Shown here in pieces: positions 35,606 through 46,954 of a stretch of DNA of 64,000 bases. The notes beneath the pieces were generated by a model. The model worked only from the letters and a program-made list of their open reading frames with translations, did not search any database and had not been told where the DNA came from. A program made the translations under genes and the position numbers. Source of the stretch: Desarmillaria ectypa (Eukaryota; Basidiomycota; Agaricomycetes; Agaricales; Physalacriaceae); the NCBI GenBank assembly GCA_030407005.1, contig JAUDYN010000015.1:1-64000 (forward strand). The letters run 5' to 3'. The first letter of the stretch is position 1, and every line of letters starts with the position of its first letter.

Positions 35606-36964
35606 TGATGTGCTTGGTTACAGCGAGTGACAAAAGAATTAGGGAATAGCAATGAACACCAATCACACTAAACTTCTTACTACTCTACACTTAATCACCA
35701 ATATTGAATTCTGGCAGTTTCAAGTACAATGGAAGCACTCTGCAGACTTCAATAATCAAGTACAATTGTCTTAAAGATGTTCTATTCATTACTAGTGAGT
35801 TTATACAAAGTACTACTCATACTAGTGGGGTGGGTAAGACACAATTGGATAAGAGTGACTTGGTTTGAGCTACTGCACTTGTTCTGACTGAAACTGCTTC
35901 AGACTGATGGCACTCTTGGCCCTATACTGCTTCCTACAAGTGATAAACACTTGACTAGCCGCACTTTTGGCTAACTAGTGGCACTCTTGGCCTAAGAATA
36001 AACTATAACTCCGAGAACTTTGCTTGAACTAACTTCAAAACACTCCGGACCTTTGCAGGACACAACAGTGACTCTAATGGACTTCAATTCAATGCAATTC
36101 TATGGGTGACTTAGCGACTATTAATCACTTTGTCGAGGTTAAGCACAAAAGCCTTTAATTGGGGACACCAGTTACTACCAGTGAGGGCTCAACTGCAGGG
36201 ATGGCTTGCCTGCTTTGCACAAGTGCCCATCCCACTACTTATATACTACTGAGGCAAAACTATAAATATCATCTGGGTATAGGGTATATTGGTAAGGATT
36301 TCTTGGCTAGTCACAATAATAGTGAATAATCATACAATAGTCAGTCTAGTCTGTTTTCTTTTCAAATATTCGGTCTAGAGACTCCACAGTTGGTCTTTCC
36401 GCACCCTTGGCACAACTACATGCCCTAGTAACGTGGTTATATGGATATCCGGATATTGGTGCCTGTAACAGCTATCCGATCATGATTGAGGGTGCAGTCC
36501 AGCTCCACTAGCATTGATCATAAGAGATCTATATCGAAATAGTCCGATCTGGGCTCAAGGTTAATCCATTCCTAATTTATTTCTAAGTCCTGTTTCAAGA
36601 TTGCCATGTGACTAGTTATCCTGACTTAGGTGTTTATGCCCAGTCTGGGCTGCTAGTGACAGAACTTGATGAGATCTGTGTACTCTGCTCCTGGTTTTGG
36701 TGTGCTAGTAGCATCCTTCGTTTGCTAGTGGCTGTATTTCACTTAGTCCTGCTAGCATTTGAGTTACTAGTCTGGCCAGCTGGTAGATTTAACCCACTAA
36801 TGGTGTTGCATCTAAGTCCTGGCTCTACCAGTTGCTTACTGCTTTTAACTATCAGCTCAAAGCCTCAGCTATAGTCCTCTATGTATCACTAGTACAGGAT
36901 AGATGTGCAATAGTATTGTTACAAAATCGCAAAATCTAGGTGTGAATGCGTAGACGGCATATCA
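35606..36964 (-). repeat. LTR C, 5' LTR of the G element
   Basis: 1359 bases, minus-strand TGATATGCCGTCT to CACATCA, close in length and sequence to LTR B. The TATA-like TATATACTACT on the plus strand near 36240 is in a sequence shared by all five LTRs. Confidence 0.9.
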
Positions 36965-38386
36965 TCGGTGAGCTCTGCTCATTGGACTTTGTCATGGCAC
37001 CAGCACCATCTGGCAAGTCGTGCCCCAGTTTGTCAGAGGCTCGGGAATTGTCACTACAGATACTTGTGTCAGCATCTTCCAGAAGAATGATATACCTGTT
37101 TTTGTTTGTTGATTCTTGTTTCATCTTCAGCTTCAGGGTCTGCAAAGTCATAGGATATATATTTGTATTTGTTTGTAATTGTCTATGATTATAATAGTCA
37201 GTCTGACCCATGGAAACTGAGGACTCACCTTCAGACTTGGTCAAGCAAGGAGAATCAAACCCTTGTTGACCTAGTCTTTTACCTCCTCAACCTTGGAGGT
37301 GCTCGGCACCACTGCATCAGTGGGCCCCACGTATTGCACAACATTCTTCTCTTTCATAGAGCAGTTTCTGCTCAGGTGTCCTTTCTCATTGCACCTGAAG
37401 CAGCACCCCTTGGCTCATTGCTGGTCTAGGTCCATGGGCTTCCCCGCCCCTCCATATGTCATCCACTTACCCATTCCAGCATCACGACTCATCCCACTGC
37501 TCGCAGTCAGCTTTGGAGCTGAGGAACTTGTCGCCCCAGCGGTGTTCTTGCTGCTGGGCTGCTGTTGTTGGGGATGCGGGCCCTGCTTCTGGCCATCCCG
37601 AGGTGTACTGGTGGTCTGGTCAAAGACCCACTTCCACTGTCTCTCTTCATACATCTGGAGGATGTGCTCCTTCCACTCTGGATATAAGTGTGGAATATTC
37701 ATGCCCATGTTTGAGATGAAGGTTGTGTAAGAACTGGGTACTCCCAGTCTAACCACCTTCACCATTGCGCTGCATTCGGCTTCATCGGTCCTTTGGCCCA
37801 CTAGCTTGGCTTCTTCCTCAAGCTTCTGGAAATAATGAGAGGTGGGCTGTGCTCCCATGCACAAGTTGAACATGTGCTTTTCATAGATCTCCTTGATGGC
37901 AGGATCCCGAAATTGTCATGTGACTAGGTCGATGAAGTCGGCCCAGTTGGGGTATCTGAAGTGGGCAGTGGTGCCATCATAGGCATCACCAACCCAATAT
38001 TTGGGTCTCTTGTAGACCCACCAGTCCTTGGTGGCGCCCTTGAAGTGGGATGTCGCGAATAGTACTAGGTGCGATGGCACCTGGAAATAGTGTTGAAACA
38101 CTTTGAAATAGGCAATGCAATTGTCTATGAAGCATTTGATATCATCATGGTCCCTCTTGAATGGGGCGGGGACTTTGATGAGAGTTGGCTTAATGCCCAG
38201 ATAGGGGGTATCAGAGGCGGCATTTCTGATGGGATTGGGGATAGGGTCAGGAGGACCCTTGCTGGGGGGCAGTCTTGGGATCGAGTATCAATCTGGCCTT
38301 GGACCCAGGTAGCCTCTTGGTGGCTCCCCCGATAGTCTACCCCTCTCGGGCTCTCTCCCCTTCTCTTGATCCCAGAGATAGTCTGT
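36965..38386 (-). pseudogene. E8 gag C-terminal half and pol start
   Basis: Minus-strand S-family gag, better kept than most copies. The capsid core lies about 38200-37920 (HYFQVPSHLVLFATSHF, KDWWVYKRPKYW). An open segment from 37873 to 37415 holds HYFQKLEEEAKL and MGMNIPHLYPEWKEH. The CCHC knuckle CFRCNEKGHLSRNC near 37405-37360 has all ligands. A TAG in the conserved AAAAGACTAGG context follows near 37275, and the pol linker is open to 36965 (MTKSEGESSVSMGQ). There it is cut by LTR C after a sequence matching AGCTCACCGA. Confidence 0.8.
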
Positions 38387-40093
38387 TGATGTGCTTGGTA
38401 ACGGCGAGTGACAAAAGAATTAGGGAATGGCAATGAACACCAATCACACTAAACTTCTTACTACTCTACACTTAATCACCAATATTGAATTCGGGCGGTT
38501 TCGAGTACAATGGAAGCACTCTGCAGACTTCAATAATCAAGTACAATTGTCTTTAAGACGTTTTATTCGTTACTAGTGAGTTTATACAAAGTACTACTCG
38601 TACTAGTGGGGTGGGTAAGACACAATTAGATAAGAGTGACTTGGTTTGAGCTACTGCGCTCGTTCTGACTGAAACGGCTTCAGGCTGGTGGCGCTCTTGG
38701 CCCTATGCTGCTTCCTACAAGTGATAAACACTTGACCAGTCGCACTCTTGGCTGACTAGTGGTGCTCTTGGCCTAAGAATAAACTGATGGCACTCTTGGC
38801 CCTATACTGCTTCCTACAAGTGATAAACACTTGACTAGCCGCACTCTTGGCTAACTAGTGGCACTCTTGGCCTAAGAATAAACTATAACTCCGAGAACTT
38901 TGCTTGAACTAACTTCAAAACACTCCGGACCTTTGCAGGACACAACAGTGACTCTAATGGACTTCAATTCAATGCAATTCTATGGGTGACTTAGCGACTA
39001 TTAATCACTTTGTCGAGGTCAAGCACAAAAGCCTTTAATTGGGGACACCAGTTACTACCAGTGAGGGCTCAACTGCGGGGATGGCTTGCCTGCTTTGCAC
39101 GAGCACCCATCCCACTACTTATATACTACTGAGGCAAAACTATAAATATTATCTGGGTATAGGGTATATTGGTAAGGATTTCTTGGCTAGTCACGAATAA
39201 TGGTGAATAATCACACAATAGTCGGTCTAGTCTGTTTTCTTTTCAAATATTCGGTCTAGAGACTCCACAGTTGGTCTTTCCGCACCCTTGGCACAACTAC
39301 ATGCCCTAGTAACGCGGTTATATGGATATCCGGATATTGGTGCCTGTAACAGCTATCTGATCATGATCGAGGGTGCAGTCCGGCTCCACTAGCATCGATC
39401 ATAAGAGATCTATATCATGATAAGGATTTCTTGGCTAGTCACGAATAATGGTGAATAATCATACAATAGTCAGTCTAGTCTGTTTTCTTTTCAAATATTC
39501 GGTCTAGAGACTCCACAGTTGGTCTTTCCGCACCCTTGGCACAACTACATGCCCTAGTAACGCGGTTATATGGATATCCAGATATTGGTGCCTGTAACAG
39601 CTATCCGATCATGATCGAGGGTGCAGTCCGGCTCCACTAGCATCGATCATAAGAGATCTATATCAAAATAGTCGGATCCGGGCTCAAGGTTAATCCATTC
39701 CTAATTTATTTCTAAGTCCTGTTTCAAGATTGCCATGTGACTAGTTATCCTGACTTAGGCGTTTATGCCCAGTCTGGGCTGCTAGTGACAGAACTTGATG
39801 AGATCTGTGTACTCTGCTCCTGGTTTTGGTGTGCTAGTAGCATCCTTCGTTTGCTAGTGGCTGTATTTCACTTAGTCCTGCTAGCATTCGAGTTACTAGT
39901 CTGGCCGGCTGGTAGATTTAACCCACTAATGGTGTTGCATCTAAGTCCTGGCTCTACCAGTTGCTTACTGCTTTTAACTATCAGCTCGAAGCCTCAGCTA
40001 TAGTCCTCTATGTATCACTAGTATAGGATAGATGTGCAATAGTATTGTTACAAAATTGCAAAATCTAGGTGTGAATGCATAGACGGCATATCA
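38387..40093 (-). repeat. Solo LTR D of family G, enlarged by two internal duplications
   Basis: 1707 bases. Flanks are CTGT (38383-38386) and CCGT (40094-40097), a 4-base duplication with one CpG transition. Removal rejoins gag KMMT with DYLW in frame. It contains a tandem unit of about 100 bases near 38685-38884 and a 248-base direct duplication (39173-39420 and 39421-39668). Confidence 0.88.
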
Positions 40094-41144
40094 CCGTCAT
40101 CATTTTGTGGGTGGACTCCTCCCTGTTGAGCTCTTCATGCATCTCCATGATGTGCCATTCCTTCTCCATCAGTGCGGTTTTCATCTGCTGATGGATTTCT
40201 TCTGCCATGGCAGAGGTTCTTGATGCCCCTGCAGTGGCATTTCCTGCAGGGACTCCTTCTGCTTCCATGTCTTCTCCCACCCCTGCGAAGAGAAGACTAC
40301 CACCCTGATAGGGGTGGTATCCTTGGTAATGTGCCCGATGATGTGGGGGTGAGTCAGGAAGTGGTCGGGGGTGTGCAACCGGGGTATCCAGTGGATGATC
40401 TGGATGTATTTTGTATTGGGGCTGGTGGTAGTCTAGCCCACCATAATAACCTGTATTGTAGGTTAATGTATCATATGGGGCCCTTTGCCCCCAATCACTC
40501 CTCTCTGACCACCTCCAGCCTCCATAAGTGCTGGAGGGTTCTCTCCAGTTCCCGCTGCTCATCTGGATCTCGGGGCTGAAGCCCTGGAAATAAATCCCCT
40601 GCAGAGGAGCGGAATATGCTCCAGTCATGGTTCACGCAAATCCAGGCATTGACGATGTTGGCCCAACTGGGGCCATGAATTGGGACTTGAATGGGGTCCC
40701 CTTGGTTGAGGGCCAGCCACTCATCCATCTCAATTCTGGGCTCATCTCAGAGATCTCAGGCTTTGACATCTCTTTGTCAAACTTCCCATGTGGTGGTCCG
40801 GAAGAGACCGAAAAGCCTTTGGTCAACCTCGGAGAGGTTGGGCCAGATGAAATCCCCCCCATTTGGGTTGAAGGGATTGTCAGGAGCATGGGGAGGGGCT
40901 GCGGTCAGGGCATCGTACTCCCTGTCAGACTCGCTATCAGAGATTTCAATAATAGGGAGGGAGGAGAGAGAGATTGACTCTCCTTCCTCGGGCCATAGAG
41001 GTGGGTGCAATCCATGGCAGGATCATCTGGGTTTTGGGGTCCTTGATAGGACCCATCATTGCTGTCCAGGGAGGGAGAGTGGGATCATATGTGCCAGTGC
41101 TGCTGGCAGAGGGTGGGGGTTGGAGGATGAGGGGGTGGACCGGT
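40094..41144 (-). pseudogene. E8 gag N-terminal half
   Basis: The minus-strand gag frame 40628-40094 is open (YNTGYYGGLDYHQPQY, GGSLLFAGVGEDMEAEG, MHEELNREESTHKMM). The preceding segment 40889-40632 is in the same frame. A second conserved frame, one base earlier, covers 41010-40777 and 40728-40495. It includes SLPIIEISDSESD, WPNLSEVDQRLFG, MDEWLALNQGDPI and DEQRELERTLQHLW. The sequence ends at LTR E; the LTR, primer site and micro-ORF of E8 are not present. Confidence 0.78.
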
Positions 41145-42602
41145 GATATGCCGTCTATGCATTCACACCTAGATTTTGCAATTTTGTAACAATACTATTG
41201 CACATCTATCCTATACTAGTGATACATAGAGGACTATAGCTGAGGCTTCAAGCTGATAGTTAAAAGCAGTAAGCAACTGGTAGAGCCAGGACTTAGATGC
41301 AACACCATTAGTGGGTTAAATCTACCAGCCAGCCAGACTAGTAACTCGAATGCTAGCAGGACTAAGTGAAATACAGCCACTAGCAAACAAAGGATGCTAC
41401 TAGCACACCAAAACCAGGAGCAGAGTACACAGATCTCGTCAAGTTCTGTCACTAGCAGCCCAGACTGGGCATAAACGCCTAAGTCAGGATAACTAGTCAC
41501 ATGGCAATCTTGAAACAGGACTTAGAAATAAATTAGGAATGGATTAACCTTGAGCCCGGATCCGACTATTTTGATATAGATCTCTTATGATCGATGCTAG
41601 TGGAGCCGGACTGCACCCTCGATCATGATTGGATAGCTGTTACAGGCACCAATATCCGGATATCCATATAACCGCGTTACTAGGGCATGTAGTTGTGCCA
41701 AGGGTGCGGAAAGACCAACTGTGGAGTCTCTAGACCGAATATTTGAAAAGAAAACAGACTAGACTGACTATTGTATGATTATTCACCATTATTCGTGACT
41801 AGCCAAGAAATCCTTACCAATATACCCTATACCCAGATGATATTTATAGTTTTGCCTCAGTAGTATATAAGTAGTGGGATGGGCACTTGTGCAAAGCAGG
41901 CAAGCCATCCCTGCAGTTGAGCCCTCACTGGTAGTAACTGGTGTCCCCAATTAAAGGCTTTTGTGCTTGACCTCGACAAAGTGATTAATAGTCGCTAAGT
42001 CACCCATAGAATTACATTGAATTGAAGTCCATTAGAGTCACTGTTGTGTCCTGCAAAGGTCCGGAGTGTTTTGAAGTCAGTTCAAGCAAAGTTCTCGGAG
42101 TTATAGTTTATTCTTAGGCCAAGAGTGCCACTAGTTAGCCAAGAGTGTGGCTAGTCAAGTGTTTATCACTTGTAGGAAGCAGTATAGGGCCAAGAGTGCC
42201 ATCAGTTTATTCTTAGGCCAAGAGCACCACTAGTCAGCCAAGAGTGCGACTGGTCAAGTGTTTATCACTTGTAGGAAGCAGTATAGGGCCAAGAGCCCCA
42301 CCAGCCTGAAGCAGTTTCAGTCAGAACGAGTGCAGTAGCTCAAACCAAGTCACTCTTATCCAATTCTGTCTTACCCACCCCACTAGTAAGAGTAGTACTT
42401 TGTATAAACTCACTAGTAATGAATAAAATGTCTTTAAGACAATTGTACTTGATTATTGAAGTCTGCAGAGTGCTTCCATCGTACTCGAAACCGCCCGAAT
42501 TCAATATTGGTGATTAAGTGTAGAGTAGTAAGAAGTTTAGTGTGATTGGTGTTCATTGCCATTCCCTAATCCTTTTGTCACTCGCCATTACCAAGCACAT
42601 CA
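41145..42602 (+). repeat. Solo LTR E of family G, opposite orientation
   Basis: 1458 bases, TGATATGCCGTCT to AAGCACATCA on the plus strand; flanks CCGG and CCGA. It contains two copies of the unit of about 100 bases near 42105-42310. Left flank is E8 gag, right flank is an unrelated inverted repeat. Confidence 0.88.
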
Positions 42603-42802
42603 CCGAACTTGCTGATTAAGAGAGAAATATTAGGAAACTTGTAGAAGATTCTAGTACATTAGCATTTCGTATATAAGTAGGTACAGTAGTGTACATCTGC
42701 ATGCATTTGCAGAGCTCAGCCAAGCACAATACTATTGGCCTGACACTGTGCATGTACTATCTGAGAATGAACTGATCTATTCATCCCCTATTTTTCACAA
42801 CA
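42603..42802 (+). repeat. Inverted repeat, left arm (LTR-like)
   Basis: 200 bases, CCGAACTTGCTG to TTTTTCACAACA, about 93 % identical by eye to the reverse complement of 43449-43650. It contains a TATA-like GTATATAAGTAGG near 42669. Its first two bases appear replaced by the end of LTR E. Confidence 0.75.
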
Positions 42803-43448
42803 AAATGGAACAAAAGTATACATCACTGGGCATAAGCTGGATGTGCTAGAGCAGGCTGCAGTATCAGTTACAGGCATCCCAGGATCCATCATCCCATAAG
42901 CAGCTAATATCTTCTTATGATATTTGTTTCTGATATACCTGCAGAATCCAGATGGATATCACAGATGAAGAGAGCATTGAGGCCAGGGTGAAACACATTG
43001 ATGGAATCAATGGCAAGCTTGATATCCTTGTCAACAAGTTCATCCATGGTGCTCCCAGTCATACATATGCTAATGTCTTTGTAGTGCTAGATTCACAGCT
43101 TCCCTTCATGACCCAGACTTCATTGTAAAGAAATACATGGCAGAGGATCCTTTTGAACCCAAAACAGTGCAGGACTGGGTAGATATATTTGCACTCAATA
43201 CAATCATCCCATTCTTCATTATATGCACTTTCCAATCCCTACTCATCAAAGGAGCATGGTCCCACCCCTAAGACACATCCAGTGTCATCAACATCAGTAG
43301 TGTGGCAAGTGTTTGTATGAAATCAAATACTGATTTCAGTCTTTAGTGAGGTGAAGATGAAAATGATGGCAGTCTACTTGGCTGTGTCAGACTATATAAA
43401 CAGAGAAATTTTGAGGATTGACAGTGGATTATTGCTGGTCAATCCCTG
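42803..43448 (+). pseudogene. Short-chain dehydrogenase/reductase fragment (dead)
   Basis: Reading pieces match an NAD(P)-dependent SDR. NGTKVYITGHKLDVLEQAA (about 42806-42862) is the end of the cofactor-binding part. DITDEESIEARVKHIDG follows from about 42955, and GKLDILVNK from about 43012 (family NNAG). From 43110 come VQDWVDIFALNT and VINISSVASV, which holds the catalytic-Ser strand. YLAVSDYINREILRIDSGLL and VNP form the C-terminus near 43375-43447. A former intron may lie at about 42894-42944 (donor now AT). Stops, a missing N-terminus and no clear YxxxK mean it is nonfunctional. Flanked on both sides by inverted LTR-like repeats. Confidence 0.72.
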
Positions 43449-43650
43449 TGTTGTGAAAAACAGGGGATGAATAGATCAGTTTGTTCCCAGTTAGTACATG
43501 TGCAGTGTCAGGTCAATAGTATTGTGCTTGGCTAAGCTCTGCAAATGCATGCAGATATACACTACTGTACCTACTTATATACTAAATGCTAATGTACTAG
43601 AATCTTCTACAAGTTTCCTAATATTTCTCTTTTAATCAGCAAGTTTGGCA
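43449..43650 (-). repeat. Inverted repeat, right arm (LTR-like)
   Basis: 202 bases; minus strand starts TGCCAAACTTGCTG and ends TTTTTCACAACA, so it has TG...CA ends like an LTR. No target duplication was seen (CCCTG before, TAATG after). Confidence 0.75.
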
Positions 43651-44209
43651 TAATGCTGGATTGCCATCATCTCAGCTCAAGTCTCAAATCCCAACACCCT
43701 GATTGTTGGATGATCTGATGTAGAAAGAACTATCATAGAATTAGACTTTTACAAAAGATAGCTTCTCATTTATGAGTACTCACATCATGATGGTGTATGA
43801 CAGATTCTTTCCTTCAACACTGCCTAGGAACATTTAATATTTGTCCTTTTCACCATAATCACCCAACTGCTCATGCCTGGAACTGCTTGAAACTTTATCT
43901 TCTGGCAGATAGCATGTCTCCTAGTAGTCACAATGCTCCATTTGCTCTGGAAATTGAGCAGAGACAATAGCCTTTCAGGAATGTCAACTAGCATGGTGGT
44001 TCAGAGGGAGAGTCAGGAGAATCAGAGTTCAAGTCTTCTGTTGAAGTTCCAAATGCTGCTCACATTAAACTATATACCATAGAAAAGTTGTTGGGAACAG
44101 GCATGTCATCAGCCTCTGACAACCTGAAAAGAGCCAATTTGCAGCACACAATTTGATAACCCTGCACAATTCTAAAAACAAATGAATGGTTCAAGAAGGA
44201 AGCATTACA
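43651..44209. other. Unassigned AT-rich sequence
   Basis: No intact ORF, LTR or recognised domain. A plus-strand frame around 43825-44000 is hydrophobic but interrupted by stops. CpG is rare. It is contiguous with 60763 onward once E9 is removed, so it predates E9. Confidence 0.4.
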
Positions 44210-44214
44210 AAAAC

Positions 44215-44598
44215 TATTACAATTTTTCTATTATCTTATCAATTCCACATCAGAATGCTCACACATATCATCCATTCTCACTCTCCTAGTCTTATTGGTC
44301 TGCAAATACCTCACTTATTCCAAATAGCCTTGCTGTTACTGGACTATGGTCATCTGACTCTCTCTAGTCTTACACATGTACCCCCCATTTCATCTATTTA
44401 TAGCACTGTACTTTCAGTATATAAAGTAGAGCAGTTTTGTACATAGTCTCTATCTTTTGACTAAACTTAATTCATACACCTTCTACTGCACTCTTCTAAA
44501 GACTAGCAGTCCTCTAGTTATGGGTGATTGTCTGAATGCAAGACAGCCCAAGAGTGACTCAATATTCCAAGATCACATGCTAGGACAGGATCCTAACA
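44215..44598 (+). repeat. LTR7, 5' LTR of E9
   Basis: 384 bases, starts TATTACAATTTTTC, ends TCCTAACA. It differs from LTR10 at about 21 sites by eye, all transitions. TATA 44418-44426; start motif ATCTTTTGACTAA 44452-44464. Preceded by AAAAC (44210-44214), matched exactly after LTR10. Confidence 0.92.
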
Positions 44599-44647
44599 TT
44601 AGTCAAAAGATTTTCTACTGCTCCTTCTATGCTAGCCATAAAAGAAG
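44599..44647 (+). promoter_or_regulatory. E9 self-priming site plus hairpin
   Basis: TTAGTCAAAAGAT at 44599-44611 is the exact complement of 44452-44464. Hairpin 44620-44647: 12-position stem with two C-A mismatches, loop CTAGC. Confidence 0.7.
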
Positions 44648-44656
44648 CACTGACAC

Positions 44657-44755
44657 ATGCCCAAAGAAAACAATCAAAACCAAAAAACTATCACACTCAG
44701 TGTCACAATTGGCAGTGCTGCACTCCTCATCCTTTCACTGCCCTTTTCATACTAG
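44657..44755 (+). pseudogene. E9 micro-ORF (membrane peptide) with a one-base deletion
   Basis: ATG 44657, MPKENNQNQKTITLSVTIGS then a hydrophobic run; one T is missing in CTTTCACTG near 44732, so the frame ends at TAG 44753-44755. With that base present the tail would match the YEEE ends of the other copies (VYKEE). Confidence 0.45.
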
Positions 44756-44759
44756 TGTA

Positions 44760-46954
44760 TAAAGAGGAAATCTGCACTCTTATCCAACAAGAGTGGCAAC
44801 CTTGCTGCTCACCACAATTACCACCTCAACCATGTCCTTCCCAGGAGGCTTTCCCCTGTCTAACTAGTCAGACAAGAAGAGATACCACTCTCTCACCTCC
44901 AGGTCTGTTTCTTGACTGCCTCCTCTTCTAAGAAGGCCACCACCAACAGGGCTTTGACCTCAGGCCCCTCAATATACAGGCTGAAATGACCTGCCCTCAC
45001 TCCTACCCAGGAATATATGAGGAACATATGGGTTGAGATCCAAGACCCCCCCACCCCCATACTCCCTTCCCCAATGTCCTCATTCTCCTACCCTAGCCTG
45101 ACTCTATTCCAGGGTCCTCCACCCCAATGATCCTAGATTGGATCAAAACCACCCATATAGACCCTGGGCCTGAAAATGAGGTTCTTGGCCCCAAGGAGGA
45201 ACAAACTCCTCCTCCTCTCTCCTCATTATTGAGCTCTCCAGCAACTCTGATGGAAGCTCTGACATTGCAACCATGGCCACTCCCCTCTCTCCTGACAGTC
45301 CCTTCAACCCAGATGGGACTGACCATACCTAGCCTAAGCTTGCCAACATCAATTGGGAAATACTTGGCCTCTTCATATCCACTGCCTGGGAATTATGAAG
45401 AGCAGATGTTGAAACCAGAATGAGCTGGCCAGAGATTCACTCTAACATGGATGAGTGGCTGGCACTCAACTGAGATGATCCCATATGGGGCCCCAATCCT
45501 GGCACCACAATTCAGGCCTGGATCCATGCCAACAGGAACCAGAAGCTTTATGGCCCCACCACTGGCAACCTGGTACCAGAGCTACACCCAAGGATAGCAG
45601 AGGAAAGATGGGAGCTGGGTTGTTTCCTTCAACAACTATGGCAGTTGGAACCTTCCCAAAGGGAGGAGAATGGACAGAATGTCCAACTATAATGAGTTCA
45701 TATATGATTCCAGACACTATGATGGGCTGGGATACTTCCAGCCCCAATACATAAATATCCCCAACTATCCCCCTGACACCCTGGTCACAAGACCACAACC
45801 TCTACCTGATTTGCCACCATACAATTGGGCATGATAACAAGGTTACCACCCTTATCAGGGTGGCAGTCTTCTATTCACAAGCATGAAAGAAGACATTGAA
45901 ACTGACAATGCCTCTGCAGATACCATCCCTGCAGGTTCATCCATCCTGAAAATGGTGGAAGAAATTCAACAGCAGACCAGGGATGCACTAGCTGAGAAGG
46001 AAAAGTGCATTTAAGAAATGCATGAGGAACTTGCTAGAGAAGAGTCCATCAAGAAATTGATGATGGACTACCTCCACAATAGCAATAAGGGAAAGAAACC
46101 TGAAAGGGAAAGACTGATGGAATCTCCAAGAGGTTACCCCAGACTGCAGCTGGATCAGTTTTCAATTCCAAGACTGCCCTCCAAAAAAGATCCCCCTGAC
46201 CCCATACTAAATCCTGTTGGGAACATGCCCAACAATGCCCCTTACCTGAAGATCAAACCCATCCTGGTCCAGCCCCCCAAGCCATTCAAGGGAGACCATG
46301 ACAACATCAAATACTTCATAGGTGATTGCATCACCTATTTTAAAGTATTCCACCATCATTTTCAGGTGCTGTCACATCTGGTACTGTTTGCAACCTTGCA
46401 CTTTGAAGAGGCTGCCAAGGACTGGTGGGTCTATAAGAGACCCAAGTTTTGGGTTGGTGATGCCTATAATGGCACCATCACCCACTTCCACTATCCTGTG
46501 TGGGATGACTTTGTCAACCTGGTCTCTCAACAATTTAGAGACCTGGCAATCAAAGAAGTCCACAAGAAGCAAATATTCAATCTCCCAATGGGAACACAGC
46601 CTGCCTCCCATTACTTCCAGAAGCTGGAAGAGGAAGCAAAGTTAGCAGGCTGATGAACCAATGAGAATGAGCATGGCACTATGGTGAAGGCCATTTGTCT
46701 AGGAGTACCAACCTCCTATATGACCTTCATCTCCAACATGAGTGTCAACATCCTGCACTCATATCTGGAGTGAAAGGAGCACATTTCATGGATGTATGAA
46801 GAATGACAACAGAAGTGGGTTTTTGACCAGATGACTAGTATTCCCAGGGATAGGCAAAAGAAGGACTCCTAGCCTAACCCCCAACAACAGCATTCCAGTG
46901 GAAAAGCTGCTGCTGGGGTGACCTACAGCCAAAATCAAGGAGGCAAAAGAGTAG
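44760..46954 (+). pseudogene. E9 gag, CCHC knuckle deleted
   Basis: N-terminal part MSFPGGFPLSN near 44832. The alternative upstream frame reads INWEILGLFISTAWEL near 45350 and MDEWLALN near 45450. The gag frame is open 46018-46653 with the capsid core (KGDHDNIKYFIGDCITYF, KDWWVYKRPKFW). At about 46919 some 240 bases present in other copies, including the knuckle, are gone. The deletion places the gag frame directly in the pol frame. The old gag stop TAG is 46952-46954. Confidence 0.78.

Noticed and set aside
38685..39668. Repeats in LTR D considered as a CRISPR-like array
   Set aside because: Only two adjacent copies per unit with no unique spacers, and the context is a eukaryotic LTR.
43825..44000. 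Possible membrane-protein gene in the unassigned stretch
   Set aside because: Hydrophobic translation is interrupted by stops and shows no family pattern I can name.
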